Origin: Acholoe squamosa
Lineage: Eukaryota; Annelida; Polychaeta; Phyllodocida; Polynoidae
Length of the DNA: 64,000 nt
Direction: 5' to 3'
NCBI GenBank assembly: GCA_949317995.1
Contig: OX439039.1
Span: forward strand, 17,041,282-17,105,281
The notes below the pieces were generated by a model, which did no database searches, was not told the origin of the DNA, and saw only the letters and a program-made list of their open reading frames with translations. This document shows positions 24,490 to 35,839 of the stretch, one piece after another. Every line of letters begins with the position of its first letter. Position 1 is the stretch's first letter. A program made the translations under genes and the position numbers.

Positions 24490-25500
24490 CCTGGAGGCCA
24501 TTGTGAAAAGATTTGGAAGTGCTTCTGCTGGAGGTGCTATTCCCAAAACGGAACTCATTGACCTCAAGGAAATGATTCCCCCATGTGTTGCAAAAAGGGA
24601 ATTGGTTAGAGGAGTGGTATTGGCCACTGGCTGGTCTGGAGTTGACACACACTAATAAGAGCTGATAAGATGAGGCCAGCATGTCCCTGTAAGTGGATGT
24701 TAACCAGGGACAAAGTACCCATTATGGTATGTCTTAGCAAACCCCTCTGAACAGATTGTCACCCTCCTCTCGCATGGCGACACTGATCCCGTTTCCCATA
24801 GCATTACGGCCCCAATGGGATCAGTGTCACCATGCTAGAGGCACATGATCCAAGGGATATAAACACAACAAAATGCCAATTCAAGGCCAACTGATGGCTG
24901 TCAGTCACTGAGGGATGGTGTAGGGATGGTATCACTAGCCCTTCAATTGTTTCTAGTTCTATTAGAGCTTGGAGTATGATTATTTGGTTAACTATTCATC
25001 CCGAATGATTATTATTCCACTATAACAGCACACCGGTGGCTGACTCCAGCCGCCAGCTGGATGCCATCACTGCATGTGACGTCATGACCTCTTGACCTAC
25101 TTAGTACTCAAAACGAGGCTCTCGGAGATCACGTGCCTCTAGCAGAAGCCTGATCCGCATCACCTGCCTCTAGCCCTACCCACTGATCTTATTCCCATAG
25201 CGTTACAGCCCCAATGGGATCAGTGCCGCTAGCTAGAGGACATGATTTCTGTTCACAGGGCTGCTTATCGACATGGTCTTATCGATGGGTTTTACCTCAA
25301 CCAGCGAAATTCAAAATGGCATCTCCACTAGGCCTCCATACTGAGTCCTATAGGAGTGGTCCAGCATTGGAGTGTAATTTTCAAGTAGGAACCAATTCTC
25401 TGGGGATGTCAATTTTCCAGGTGGGGAAGAGAGGAGAATTGGAAGATCAGATGGCTACAGTGAGGATTTGTTTCCAATTCTTTTCGCAACATCCTCCAGG
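24490..25500. mobile_element. MITE of the CTGGAGG family, copy B, enlarged
   Basis: It starts CCTGGAGGCCATTGTG and ends CGCAACATCCTCCAGG. The central part (about 24,660-25,370) differs from the other copies and holds two related segments with ACTGATCCC / GGGATCAGTG inverted repeats (about 24,771-24,842 and 25,170-25,237), so another element may have inserted here. Confidence 0.55.
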
Positions 25501-26590
25501 CATATAGGGCAATAATATGACAAGGTGTATTGGGAATGGGAAGCAACAGCCATGTTTGAGGTTGCTCCGCCTTTCTGTTGTGGTACCATTCATCCATCGC
25601 ACTGTCTAAAATGTACAGATTTGTGATGTTTTTCAGAATTATAAACCGTTTATCTGATTCTTCCCGTCTCAAATTCCAATTTATGGAAACCATTCAATGA
25701 ATCTGTCTCTTCAGTTTCAATTTTGTATTCTCCTCCGAAGATGCAAATTCAGGGTTCCCCAATGGGTTATGGTAGGGTTAGTTCCCTCTTCAGTGTATCA
25801 TTGTCACTCGGTTCATCCATGCACTAGACTTCTACAATCAAATCAGCACTTAGAGAGTGCTGGTAGTCAGTTAACAGAGCCCAGACAGAGATAACACTCA
25901 AATAACTGTGGCAAGTTTCCATTCTTAGAGACAACCAACCGAAGCACCACACGTGTATGCAATGTTTTCTGGGTAAGTAATGTTGCAAAGTTAATTCATG
26001 AATGCATAATTCCTAGGGTTCATAGGTGACTGCACCAGCCCATATAACCCATCGAATTTAGAATAAGCATCTATCTCGCAGAAGGGTGGTAGTGCAGGAT
26101 TGATTAGAGATTGTAAAATGATGCGCCGTGCGTTGTGGCGCGAGAGAAGTGACCTTACGTGTGTTATAGAGCAACAGTGAACGCCCGTACCCAGGTCACG
26201 GTACCTGGAGCAGTTGACAAGTAAATGTGATGAATTTAATCAAATTGAATGAACCCATGTATTACTTTCCAAAAGGACATTGAGAGGTGAAGAACAAGTT
26301 GTGTTTATAAAACAAAGTAAAAGCAAAGAGAAGTGTTTATTTACCCTGAAATATGCGACGCCCATGCTCAGGGAGCCCCTAGAATCGAGAACAGCAGACA
26401 GATAGCCGCGAGATTTTGACAAAACCATGGCGAAGTTTTTGTAGGACAGTCTCTGTTTTACTTTGTAGGTACACTTGTTGTCACTCTGATTTTTGAGAGA
26501 ACCCCCTTTTCATTTTTAATCTACATTTGGTCTTGATCCTGTCTTCATGAAAGGTCAGATACTACATTTAATGTACGGCTCTCGACAAGA
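25501..26590. other. No gene seen
   Basis: No frame with recognisable motifs. This stretch lies upstream of the Crypton pseudogene and could contain its untranslated leader. Confidence 0.4.
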
Positions 26591-27066
26591 TTGCATACGA
26601 CCTTGACCTTCCCATCTGCCCGCTGTTTTCTATGGCGTATGAATACATGGTGTGCCAGTACTACTTTCGCAAAATGGCAGCGAAAGCAGACAACAAGTAT
26701 GAGGTCAATGATCTCGTTTATGCGGACATGCATGGTAATAGGTTTTTGGAGTTTTGCTTCATGTAAACAAAAGTTTAGGATACAACACATACACAGTTCA
26801 GAGTACCAAAGATGGTGAAATTCACATTGTTCACAGCTATCAGCTTGAAAAGACTGACACAAGTGTGATGTTTGTTAATGATATTGAAGAGGCCCAGCTT
26901 CTCCTACAAAATAATGAGTCTCAGCCTGAGGCTCAGGTCATCCCAGCTGAAATTAAGCCAAAGAGATTCGCTTTTCATACGGAAGATGAAATATCAGATC
27001 TAGGGCATGCCTCAAAAAGTGAGAAAACCCACTTTCAGGCAAAGTGGGGTGTGTCTGTTTTCAGAG

Positions 27067-27606
27067 GTGAGTAGAATTTTTTTAATCATTTAAATTTTTT
27101 TTGGGGGGGGGCTGCATGTACTATAATAGTAGGCCTAGAAATTTATCAGAGGAAAAATATTTACCATTTAGGGAGCGATCATTTTTTAAAAAATAAGCAA
27201 ATGTCAATGATCATGGAATATTTTTGCATCGTATTCCCAGAGGTGCTTCTGCCAGTATTCAACGAGGCCTCTCTGTTGGACTATAATGCATGATGGTCGA
27301 GGGCCTTCATAAGGCCCGAGACCAGAGTATGTTATAACATAATATTATTTAAGTAGTTCAATGATTGTTTTTTTGTACAACTTCTAATAACCATACCTAA
27401 ATACGAAACTAATTAGCTCTGTATAAATTTCAAAATGGCACCCCTGAATATGTGAGGATCGTATTCCATCCCCCCCATTGAATACGGCGTAAGTGGTACT
27501 AATCTAAAGGGTTGTCGATATTAGCCATGGAATAATAGGGGAACTGGTGGGTTTATACTCAAATTATGTTCAAATTATAAAAAAAAATTCTCTTTTATTC
27601 ACTCAG
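27067..27606 (+). other. Intron of the Crypton recombinase (540 bp)
   Basis: The donor GTGAGTAG follows a split Ala codon, and the acceptor is preceded by a T-rich tract ending TTCACTCAG. Joining restores Phe-Arg-Ala-Trp-Leu-Glu without shifting the frame. It contains a solo Harbinger-like end (TTAGGGAGCGATCATTTTTT, about 27,169-27,188) like that at 47,631. Confidence 0.82.
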
Positions 27607-28610
27607 CTTGGCTTGAGGAGAATGGACTGCCAGTGAACTTTGAAATACAACAGTCTGATGTGCTGGCGCAATGGTTATGCAGATTCTATGCTGAAGTTCA
27701 GTCCAAGGATGGTAAACCGTATTCAAAATCAAGTCTGTTATCCATACGGTCAGCTCTCCATCGCCATTTGACCATGCCTCCACATAGCCTGACCATCAAC
27801 ATTATGAAGGACATTCTATTTCTCGAGGCAAACAATGTTCTGACGGGACAGGTAAAAGTTCTAAAGAAAAAAGGCATGGACAAATCGAAGCAATACCCAC
27901 CCATTACAAAAGAACACATGATGCAAATATATTCATCTGGAGCAGTATCTACCGACAAACCACAGACACTTCAGAATAAAGTGTTCATCAAAGTCGTTCT
28001 CCACTTTGGCCGGAGGGGACGTGAAGGATTACGTCAACTGCAAAAGGACCAAATTGTACTTAAGGAGGAAAATGGAGTGGAGTACGCTACTTTGGATCAT
28101 AATCCCCTTGAGAAAAATCATCAGTTCACTTCTGTAAATGCCACTGAGCATGAACAGATAATGTTTGCGACAGGCACCGAATTATGCCCCATAAACAGTC
28201 TAAAACTCTATCTGTCAAAATTGAGCCAGTTACCTGATTTATTTCAAAGGCTGAAGGATGTAAATTGACATGGCAGTGATGAGTGATTCTGCAATGCTCC
28301 CTTGGGTATAAATAATATTGGTAAAATGATGCCCAAAATTAGCGCTGCTGCCAAGCTGGATGTGATATACACCAACCACAGCCTGCGTGTGACTTGTGTC
28401 ACCGTCCTGAAAAAATGCTGGAATGGCAGCCAATGACATTAAAGCAGTCACCGGCCACCAAAATACTGAGAGCATTGAGCGCTATTCCAATGAACCCACC
28501 ATAGGAAAAAGGAGACAAATGTCAAATGTACTTGCAATGACATCTTGGTGCACTGATGTGATGGTGCCAAGTCCTGCAGAAGAGGCTCCTCCTTCATAAA
28601 TCAGGATTAA

Positions 28611-29407
28611 CTCTTCTTTTACCGGACGCGCATTTTTGCGAGTAAATCGCCGATTTTTGGCCGATTTTTGCCACCCTGTCTCTCCCTCAGATATGGATGG
28701 AATCTCACCATTTTTTCAGGGATTGCCCTTTGGCATGGGGCCCCTTAGTAGTTCAAACCATTAGTCTCTACTCCTCTTTCCTGAGATATCGTGAACTTCT
28801 AAAGATGGTTGAAAATTGAGAAAAGTTTGGGCTGATTTTAATGAGTATTTATGGCAAAATATTATGAAAAAGGTAAAATAATTTAATTTTTTCAATGAAA
28901 ACTTACTTTAAGTAGTTTTTCATGAAGAAAAAGATAATACCAACGATTTTGGTGGATTTTGGTGGATTCCTGACCAAATTATTGGTTACCATGGCAACAA
29001 ACATACTAAAAATAGCAATTTCTTATAGATTCGGTTGTCATGGTAACCAAATGGAACAGGTATCATGTGACAATGTAATTCAAAAATTCTAAAAATATTC
29101 AACAATATCTACCATGTGCCTTTTAATTCATGTCAATTGATAGAGGGAGTCCTAAGATATCATCATTTGAAGTTTTATGAAATCATCATTTTGCAGGAGA
29201 GGTATGCTATGTTATTCCCATCCTATCTCCCTTATCAGAGGAGATACAGACAATTAGGATTCCAATTATTTTTGTCCATATGCTTACCTTGGATACTCAT
29301 TACTTAGCTTCTAGTAGGAATATTAATACAATTCAAACAGTATTTGAAAGATAATGACTTCTCCTAGAGGCCGATTTTAAGCCAAAAACAATTTGGTAGA
29401 AGAAGAG
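28611..29407. mobile_element. TTAA-specific non-autonomous element inserted in the Crypton coding end (797 bp)
   Basis: TTAA lies at 28607-28610 and 29408-29411. The termini are CTCTTCTTTTACC and GGTAGAAGAAGAG, inverted with one mismatch. Removing the element and one TTAA restores the Crypton frame into its C-terminal tail, which shows directly that this is an insertion. piggyBac and Kolobok elements both duplicate TTAA; I cannot choose between them. No transposase is visible. Confidence 0.82.
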
Positions 29408-29529
29408 TTAATGCTGCATCAAGCAGCAGTATGGACATGATGAGGACCCTGTTCAGCAATGCGATCTTCAACAATTCAACAGTTAACATCACCTTTACCA
29501 AGTAGATCGTTTGATAATTGTTGATGGCC

Positions 29530-30160
29530 GCATTACTGGACAGGGACCAATAGCGTTGGTTTATTTATTATATATGAAACATAGTATAAAATTAATATAT
29601 TTAACCTACTACAGATTTTACTGTAGACTATGTAAAATATTTACTATTTTTTTTTTTTGTAACTTATTCAATGAAGTCGAGTTGATGTTATAATGTTGAC
29701 CACTGCTCACAAGGTATTATTACCCTGTAGTCTGGAACTTGTTATAGAGCTGATACTAGTCCTTGTATAATTGTTAAATGTTATTTATGAACCATTCATT
29801 AATTCAAGTGGTACTGCTGAGAGAACCTTACTCGCCATGCACTGTTACACTATAATGCACGCAAGGTCATTCATGCCGTGCCCTAATGCACGGGATTTCA
29901 TTTTATAATGTTTTTAAAGCACCTGAACAAGGAAAAATATTGTTAATTCATTTATTGTTTGTGACATATAGTGTAGAATTAATATATTAGGCCTATTGTC
30001 GGTCTTACTATGGACTATGTAAATTGTTGACTATTTTTTCTAACTAATTCAAATGAAGTCATTTTAATGTTATAATGTTTACCACTGTTCACAAGTTAAT
30101 GTTAATGTTTATGCACAGAATTTTATGTGAATAAAGTTTTCCAATCATTGTATAAATATG
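29530..30160. repeat. Duplicated 3' flank of the Crypton, probable 3' UTR
   Basis: A block around GTTATAATGTTGACCACTG (29,555-29,715) recurs in diverged form at about 29,955-30,100 (GTTATAATGTTTACCACTG). An AATAAA at 30130-30135 follows the second block and could be the polyadenylation signal of the transposon transcript. Confidence 0.45.
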
Positions 30161-30203
30161 TGTACTACTTAATAATTTCTCCTGGCTTCAATATTTGGAG
30201 TTT

Positions 30204-32490
30204 TGTATATTAAGTCTTCCATTCAGTCCTTCTACCGGTACAGTCCCCATAGACTTATCATTATGTGAACAATGTCAAAACTAAAATAATTCTCCTGGCC
30301 TTAATTTTTCGAATTTTGTCATGGGACTTGCGCCAAAAATTAGTTTAATCATTCTAGTTTTTGACCCTCTTATAATTTTTTAGGGGGGTGGAGCCTAAAT
30401 GGGTAAAACAAAAATAAAGCATTTTGATGTCTGGCCGAATCAGTCATTTCCATATACTTTCAATGCTAAAATGGGCCTATGTCGACCAAAACCAAAAGGC
30501 TAATAAAAAATTAACCCCTGAATATTTTTTAATGGGAGTATGATGGTAAAAAAGTAAAATAACTGAAGTTTACTGTGTATTAGTCTCAATGCTGAAAATT
30601 AGGCCTAACCCCCCAATACAAAAATTATTCTGTAGGTGCGCCTTATAGCTGTTTCCCTCTCTATCCTTTAGTATAATTAGCTGAACAAAGCTAAAACTCA
30701 AGCATTTATTCTGACCTTAATATTTCAAATTTTGTAATGAAATCCGAGTATGTGCGTCTACGAAATGTCTAATTTGTCCCCATAAAAGGGGGGGGGGAAT
30801 TAGGAAGCCCTAAATATGTAAAATCTAAAAAAAGCAAATTGATGTCTGGCCACACCAGTCATTTCTATATACTTTCAATGCTAAAATAGGCCCATGTCTG
30901 CCAAAACTAAAACAGCTATAACATATTAACCACTGCATATTTATTAATGGGAATACGATGGCAAATAAGTAAAATAACTAAAGTTAATAATGTATTAACC
31001 TCAGTGCTGAGATCTAGCCCTAACTAGCTTAAAAAAATTGTATATTAAGTCTTCCATTCAGTCCTTCTACCGGTCCAGTCCCCATAGACTTATCATTATG
31101 TGAACAAAGTCAAAACTAAAATAATTTTCCTGGCCTTAATATTTCGAATTTTGTCATGGGACTTGCGCCAAAAATTAGTTTAATCATTTTAGTTTTTGAC
31201 CCTCTTACAATTTGTTAGGGGGGTGGAGCCTAAATGGGTAAAACAAAAATAAAGCATTTTGATGTCTGGCCGAATCAGTCATTTCCATATACTTTCAATG
31301 CTAAAATGGGCCTATGTCGACCAAAACCAAAAGGCTAATAAAAAATTAACCCCTGAATATTTTTTAATGGGAGTATGATGGTAAAGAAGTAAAATAACTG
31401 AAGTTTACTGTGTATTAGTCTTAGTGCTGAATATTAGGCCTAACCCCCCAATACAAAAATTATTCTGTAGGTGCGCCTTATAGCTGTTTCCCTCTATATT
31501 CTTTAATATAATTAGCTGAACAAAGCTAAAACTCAAGCATTTATTCTGACCTTAATATTTCAAATTTTGTAATGAAATCCGAGTATGTGCGTCTACAAAA
31601 TGTCTAATTTGTCCCCATAAAAGAAGGGGGGGGGGAATTAGGAAGCCCTAAATATGTAAAATCTAAAAAAAGCAAATTGATGTCTGGCCACACCAGTCAT
31701 TTCTATATACTTTCAATGCTAAAATAGGCCCATGTCGACCAAAACTAAAACAGCTATAACATATTAACCACTGCATATTTCTTAATGGGAATACGATGGC
31801 AAATAAGTAAAATAACTAAAGTTAATAATGTATTAACCTCAGTGCTGAGATCTAGCCCTAACTAGCTTAAAGAAATTTGTATATTAAGTCTTCCATTCAG
31901 TGCTTCTACCAGGAAGGTTCCCCTTAGACTTATCATTACGTGAACACAGTCAAAACTAAAATAATTCTCCTGGCCTTAATATTTCGAATTTCTGCGTGGG
32001 GTTTGCGTCAAATATTAGTTTAATTCCTGTAGTTTTTAGCCTCCTAAGCATCTTTTGGGGGGTGGAGCCTAAATGGGTAAAACGAAAATAAAGCATCTTG
32101 ATGTCTGGCCGTATCAGTGATTTCCCTATACTTCCAATGCTAAAATAGGCCTCTGTCAACCACAAGTAAATGAGCTGTCATTAAATAAATCCTGAATATT
32201 TTTTAATGGGAGTATGATGGTGAACAAGTAAAATAACTCAAGATTACTGTGTATTAGGCTCAGTGCTGAAAATTAGGCCTAACCCCCCAATACAAAAATT
32301 ATTCTGTAGGTGTGCCTTAGGCATAGACTTATCATTACGTGAACTAAGTCAAAACTAAAATTATTCTCCGGCCCTAATATTTCGAATTTCGTCATGGGAC
32401 TTGCGCCAAAAAATGGTTTAATCCTTTTAGTTTTGGACCCCCTTACAATTTTTTAGGGGGGAAGCCTAAATGGGTGAAAGAAAATAGATG
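30204..32490. repeat. Higher-order tandem array, unit about 837 bp built of two diverged halves
   Basis: TGTATATTAAGTCTTCCATT starts units at 30204, 31039 and 31878 (periods 835 and 839). Units one and two are nearly identical. The third is more diverged and shortened, with a jump near 32,320 back to the start motif. Within a unit, the first half (GAACAAAGTCAAAACTAAAA, CTTAATATTTCGAATTTTG) and second half (GAACAAAGCTAAAACTCAAG, CTTAATATTTCAAATTTTG) are about 420 bp apart and clearly related. No coding frames. Confidence 0.88.
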
Positions 32491-33070
32491 TTTGGCCATG
32501 ACATCACTCCCATAGGGATTGCACTGAGGCTCAGATCAGAGATACATTATTTTCAGTTTAAATCTTAATTTGAATATTATATGGGAAATGTTACCACTCT
32601 TGTGGTAGATTTCATCAGTTTACAGTGCTTGGGGGAGTTATTTTTTCGTTTTGGTTGAATTTTAGACCTTAAAACTTTGATTTCTTAGACGTGACCCACA
32701 TTTGCCACCAATCAGCTGATCACCTTCATTCTTCATACATATCATTCAAACTCCGAGCAGATGTTTTATCTTTAGCACTGTTTGTCTATGGGGAAAGTAC
32801 GAGCCATTGAAAATCGATAAAATTGGCATTGTTAGGTTCCAATCTGATTTGTTTTAACTTGATTATGAGAGATTACTCATGTTCAACAGAATTTTCAACA
32901 GAAACATGATATTTATTGCAAAGTATGTAGGGAACTATTTTTTTGTGCTGCATGGTCAAACCGGAAGTAAGGGTTGTGATGCAGTTTCCAAGATGGCAGC
33001 CTCTATGCTCAGACAGTGGATCAAATTTTCTGGTACATAAACAGTTGTTTTTCCATTTATTTCGTTTTAT
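32491..33070. other. No gene seen
   Basis: AT-rich; nothing recognisable. Confidence 0.5.
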
Positions 33071-33072
33071 AA

Positions 33073-33168
33073 AGACAATAGACAATTCTTTCTTGACGTC
33101 TCAAAGTCTGTGCATTATACGGCAAAAGAACGTCTCGACGCCAAGAAAGTTGTTGTCTATTCTCTATA
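33073..33168 (+). repeat. Hairpin 1 (AGACAATAGACAA ends)
   Basis: AGACAATAGACAATTCTTTC and its near-complement toward GAAAGTTGTTGTCTATT fold into a stem of about 40 bp with mismatches. It directly abuts hairpin 2, which has the same kind of ends. Confidence 0.6.
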
Positions 33169-33169
33169 A

Positions 33170-33287
33170 TAGACAATGATCTTCTTCACATTGAGACTGT
33201 CTGTTGTCCTATAATGCACAAATGCATCTGAGTCCATTATAGGGCAACAGATAGTTAAGATGTGAAGAAGGAGTTGTCTATTGTCTT
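33170..33287 (+). repeat. Hairpin 2 (same ends)
   Basis: GACAATGATCTTCTTCACAT and ATGTGAAGAAGGAGTTGTC pair, and the stem continues inward through GTCTGTTGTCCTATAATG / CATTATAGGGCAACAG to a small loop. The roughly 50-bp imperfect stem would suit either a tiny MITE or a small-RNA precursor. Confidence 0.65.
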
Positions 33288-33289
33288 AC

Positions 33290-34420
33290 ATTTTATTCCA
33301 ATCAATCAAGTACTCAGTCAATGAATATCTAGAGGAATTAAGGGTACCTGACTGGTTTACAGCTGTGGTGACCTTGCTCTGCCATGCACTGTATTCCTAT
33401 AATGCACTCAAGGTCACTTCTATCGTGCAGCAGAGCACTGCCAGCCGTTTTATAAACCGAAATAGTAAATCCTTTAAAGTTAATCTAATGCAAAGTGGTA
33501 TTCGGAAGCTAACTCCCCTGGTGCTTATGCAAGCCTCTCTTCTGCCCGCCGATGACTCACCTCCAGAGTATCTTCTATCTACCCCCTCCCCATGCATTAT
33601 CCCATAACCCTGCTGATAGATCCCCTGCCCTTGTTAGCTGATGTGACAGTAAATTTGGTGGTGTGCCACCTTAATCAAATACCCCTAATCAAGGAAAACA
33701 AATGTCTTCCTCCCATGAGAGGGTGCCTGTAACTCATCCCTGTGAACAGTTGCAAGGGTAGTAAACCCTTTAAGACCCGTCGCGTCATAGTCTCCAGGCC
33801 TGTTTGCCACTTGTCATTATGATGCAGGTTCCAATGGTGGTGAGTTACTCCCCATTTTCATATTCTTGCTTCATACTGACCTTATGTCATTTTAGTACTG
33901 AGGCATAGCATAACAACCTGTAGGCTGTACCTTGAGTCTTTTCTGCTAAATTATCAGTTGTGTCCTATTGCTTATAGAGGGAGCCTCTGTACTGGCCATA
34001 AATAGGCATATCTTAAATTTTGTAATTCTTTAGTAAAAAAACTAAATGCTTATCAGACTAGCTAACAGCTGGCATATAGGTGAGCAAGGACATCTATTAT
34101 TCAACCTTTTGAAGTAGCAACTAAAGTGCAAACCCATTGTCACCATTTTCTTCGATGCCAAGATGTAAATGTGCCAAACACCGTATGTCCCAGTTGTTAC
34201 CTAGTGACTGAGAATGCATTATATACCCATATTCTGGTAACTATCATGCTGTGTACTAAAATGTGAACATACCTTGCACACCCACATAATGCCTTCAAAA
34301 ATATAAATCAGATCAGTAAGTAGACATTGCCTACCAAGATTAGAATGCACTATATGTACCACAATGACAGCTGCTAAGGTATTATGAATGTACTGTAGAT
34401 AGCCCTAAGTCATATACTTA
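33290..34420. other. No gene seen
   Basis: A block around 33,365-33,440 (CCATGCACTGTATTCCTATAATG) resembles 29,835-29,900 and is probably a shared repeat. Nothing coding was recognised. Confidence 0.45.
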
Positions 34421-34421
34421 A

Positions 34422-34533
34422 ATGTGAACACACGATATGCACCCACATTTCACCTACTTAGATGTGAACATACTATATGCACCCACATTTCACCTACTTA
34501 GATGTGAACATACTATATGCACCCACATTTCAC
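34422..34533. repeat. 40-bp tandem repeat, nearly three units
   Basis: ATGTGAACATACTATATGCA plus CCCACATTTCACCTACTTAG repeats from 34422, 34462 and 34502. A diverged earlier unit lies near 34,260. Confidence 0.9.
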
Positions 34534-35500
34534 CCACATCCCAACATGTCCTCTGTGGGTTAAGCGGGTAATCTCAGTCTGTAATGAGGACATTCTAGGA
34601 TGATTAGTTATCGTTACATGTTGTTCCCTGACAATTAGTTCAGCCCGCCCTGAGAGATGGTCTTGCTGTCGTCAACAGTTTTACAGGCATTTATCTGGAG
34701 CACACTGATGTCTATGCTAACCTGTAAAACGGAGGATAGAGCAATTGTGAGCAGCTTGCTGGGTACTGCACTCACGCATCACACAAACCCTAGAATATTG
34801 AGGCAATTCTTTGTATGATGCTTAAATAGTGGTGACTACTGCATCAGTGCATCTTGGTGACAGGGCAACACCAAAATGTTTAATTTGCTAACGAAGACCA
34901 AGGTTATTGTTCTACTTATATAATATATGACTGGATGTTCATCTTCCTGTAAGATTTAGACTCACCTAAGGGGAGCAGGTATACCAGTAGCTGCAAATAG
35001 TGGTCCATTTTCATCCATTATTCAATTAAACAGAAACAAAAGAACATAACAGTACTTTGAGGAACAAGTCGTTTCTTTTTCCATTCTAGTTTGCATACCT
35101 TTTCATATAGAAAATGGTACTGATTTAGATTAATTACTTTTGAGATATTGTCCGTTTTATTACTAGAGGCAAAACATGACAACAACCAGTATATAGTATA
35201 ACAAATCAATCTCCAGTCGACCACAATTGTATTTGCTAGGTCACACATGCAATGCCAATATATTGTCTTGCACCAAAACAAATATTGTAGAAGCTTCATC
35301 ATGACATAAAACACCATTTTATTGTCACTCATTGTGCGTATAAAACAAGCTGACAAGAGCTGAATGGCATATCTGTCGCCCTGGTCGCCAATAAATCAGT
35401 TTATATCACTTCTACCACTCTGGAATGGCTCATCAGATGTTTGGTGCTCAACTACCGTAGTGGCCCGTTTGAGCGCTGCTGAAGCTTAGTTCCCATACCC

Positions 35501-35782
35501 CAGTGGTCTTTTGCACGGGCGGCGAGGTATCTTCACTAAAGATAGGCAGAAATGAAGATAACACACAAGATATATTTGTGGATATCTTCAAAATGTCATT
35601 TCTATAGAAGCTGGCATTATATGTCATACATTTGCAATAATATCCTTGAAGAGATAGGTTAGAGATAACAATTCTCAAGATATCTTAAAATTTGCAAAGA
35701 TATCTTCAGTTTCCTTATGAAATGACATTGACTTATCTTTATCATCTGAAGTTATCTTCACCGTCCGTGTAAAGGACCACTG
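35501..35782. mobile_element. 282-bp MITE with 5-bp duplication TACCC
   Basis: Left CAGTGGTCTTTTGCACGGGC and right CCGTGTAAAGGACCACTG are inverted. TACCC flanks both sides (35496-35500, 35783-35787). Subterminal AAGATATCTTC palindromes are frequent. It sits inside an older repeat that begins ACTACCGTAGTGGCCCG at 35452 and resumes with CAGCGCTTATTTGGGAG at about 35,789. Confidence 0.75.
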
Positions 35783-35839
35783 TACCCCCAGCGCTTATTT
35801 GGGAGTCATGCCCATTTAAGACACCTGTCGTTTAAATAA

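Larger units (their letters stand above)
26674..29505 (+). pseudogene. Crypton-type tyrosine recombinase (DUF3504/KIAA1958-like), spliced, decayed
   Basis: Tyrosine recombinases of Crypton transposons cut and join DNA through an active-site tyrosine. Exon 26754-27066 ends in a Lys-Trp-Gly-Val-Ser-Val-Phe-Arg motif and joins in phase across the intron 27067-27606 to Ala-Trp-Leu-Glu-Glu-Asn-Gly-Leu-Pro at 27607, the characteristic start of the family's N-terminal DNA-binding domain. Motifs follow in order: YSKSSLLSIRSALHRHL, then FGRRGREGLRQL with the first catalytic Arg region, TNHSLR (His and Arg), and GHQNTESIERY carrying the likely nucleophilic Tyr near 28,475. Damage: in-frame TGA at 28266 and 28284 (the second replaces a usual Trp), a frameshift at the A-run near 28,410, and TAA at 28597. 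The last 30 or so codons (29,409-29,505, ending in an NNSTVNITF-type tail) are separated by an inserted element. A first exon from 26674 with a 44-bp gap (26735-26778) is uncertain. Confidence 0.85.

Noticed and set aside
26674..26860. Resemblance of the Crypton N-terminal segment (VNDLVYADM, YTVQSTKDGEIHIVHSYQL) to an integrase C-terminal SH3-like module
   Set aside because: The similarity is too weak to claim by eye; it would need a profile search.
26591..26862. Short frames on both strands upstream of the Crypton exon
   Set aside because: The plus frame at 26591-26818 changes register relative to the recombinase exon, and the minus frame is its shadow. Only the stretch 26674-26734 is kept as a doubtful first exon.
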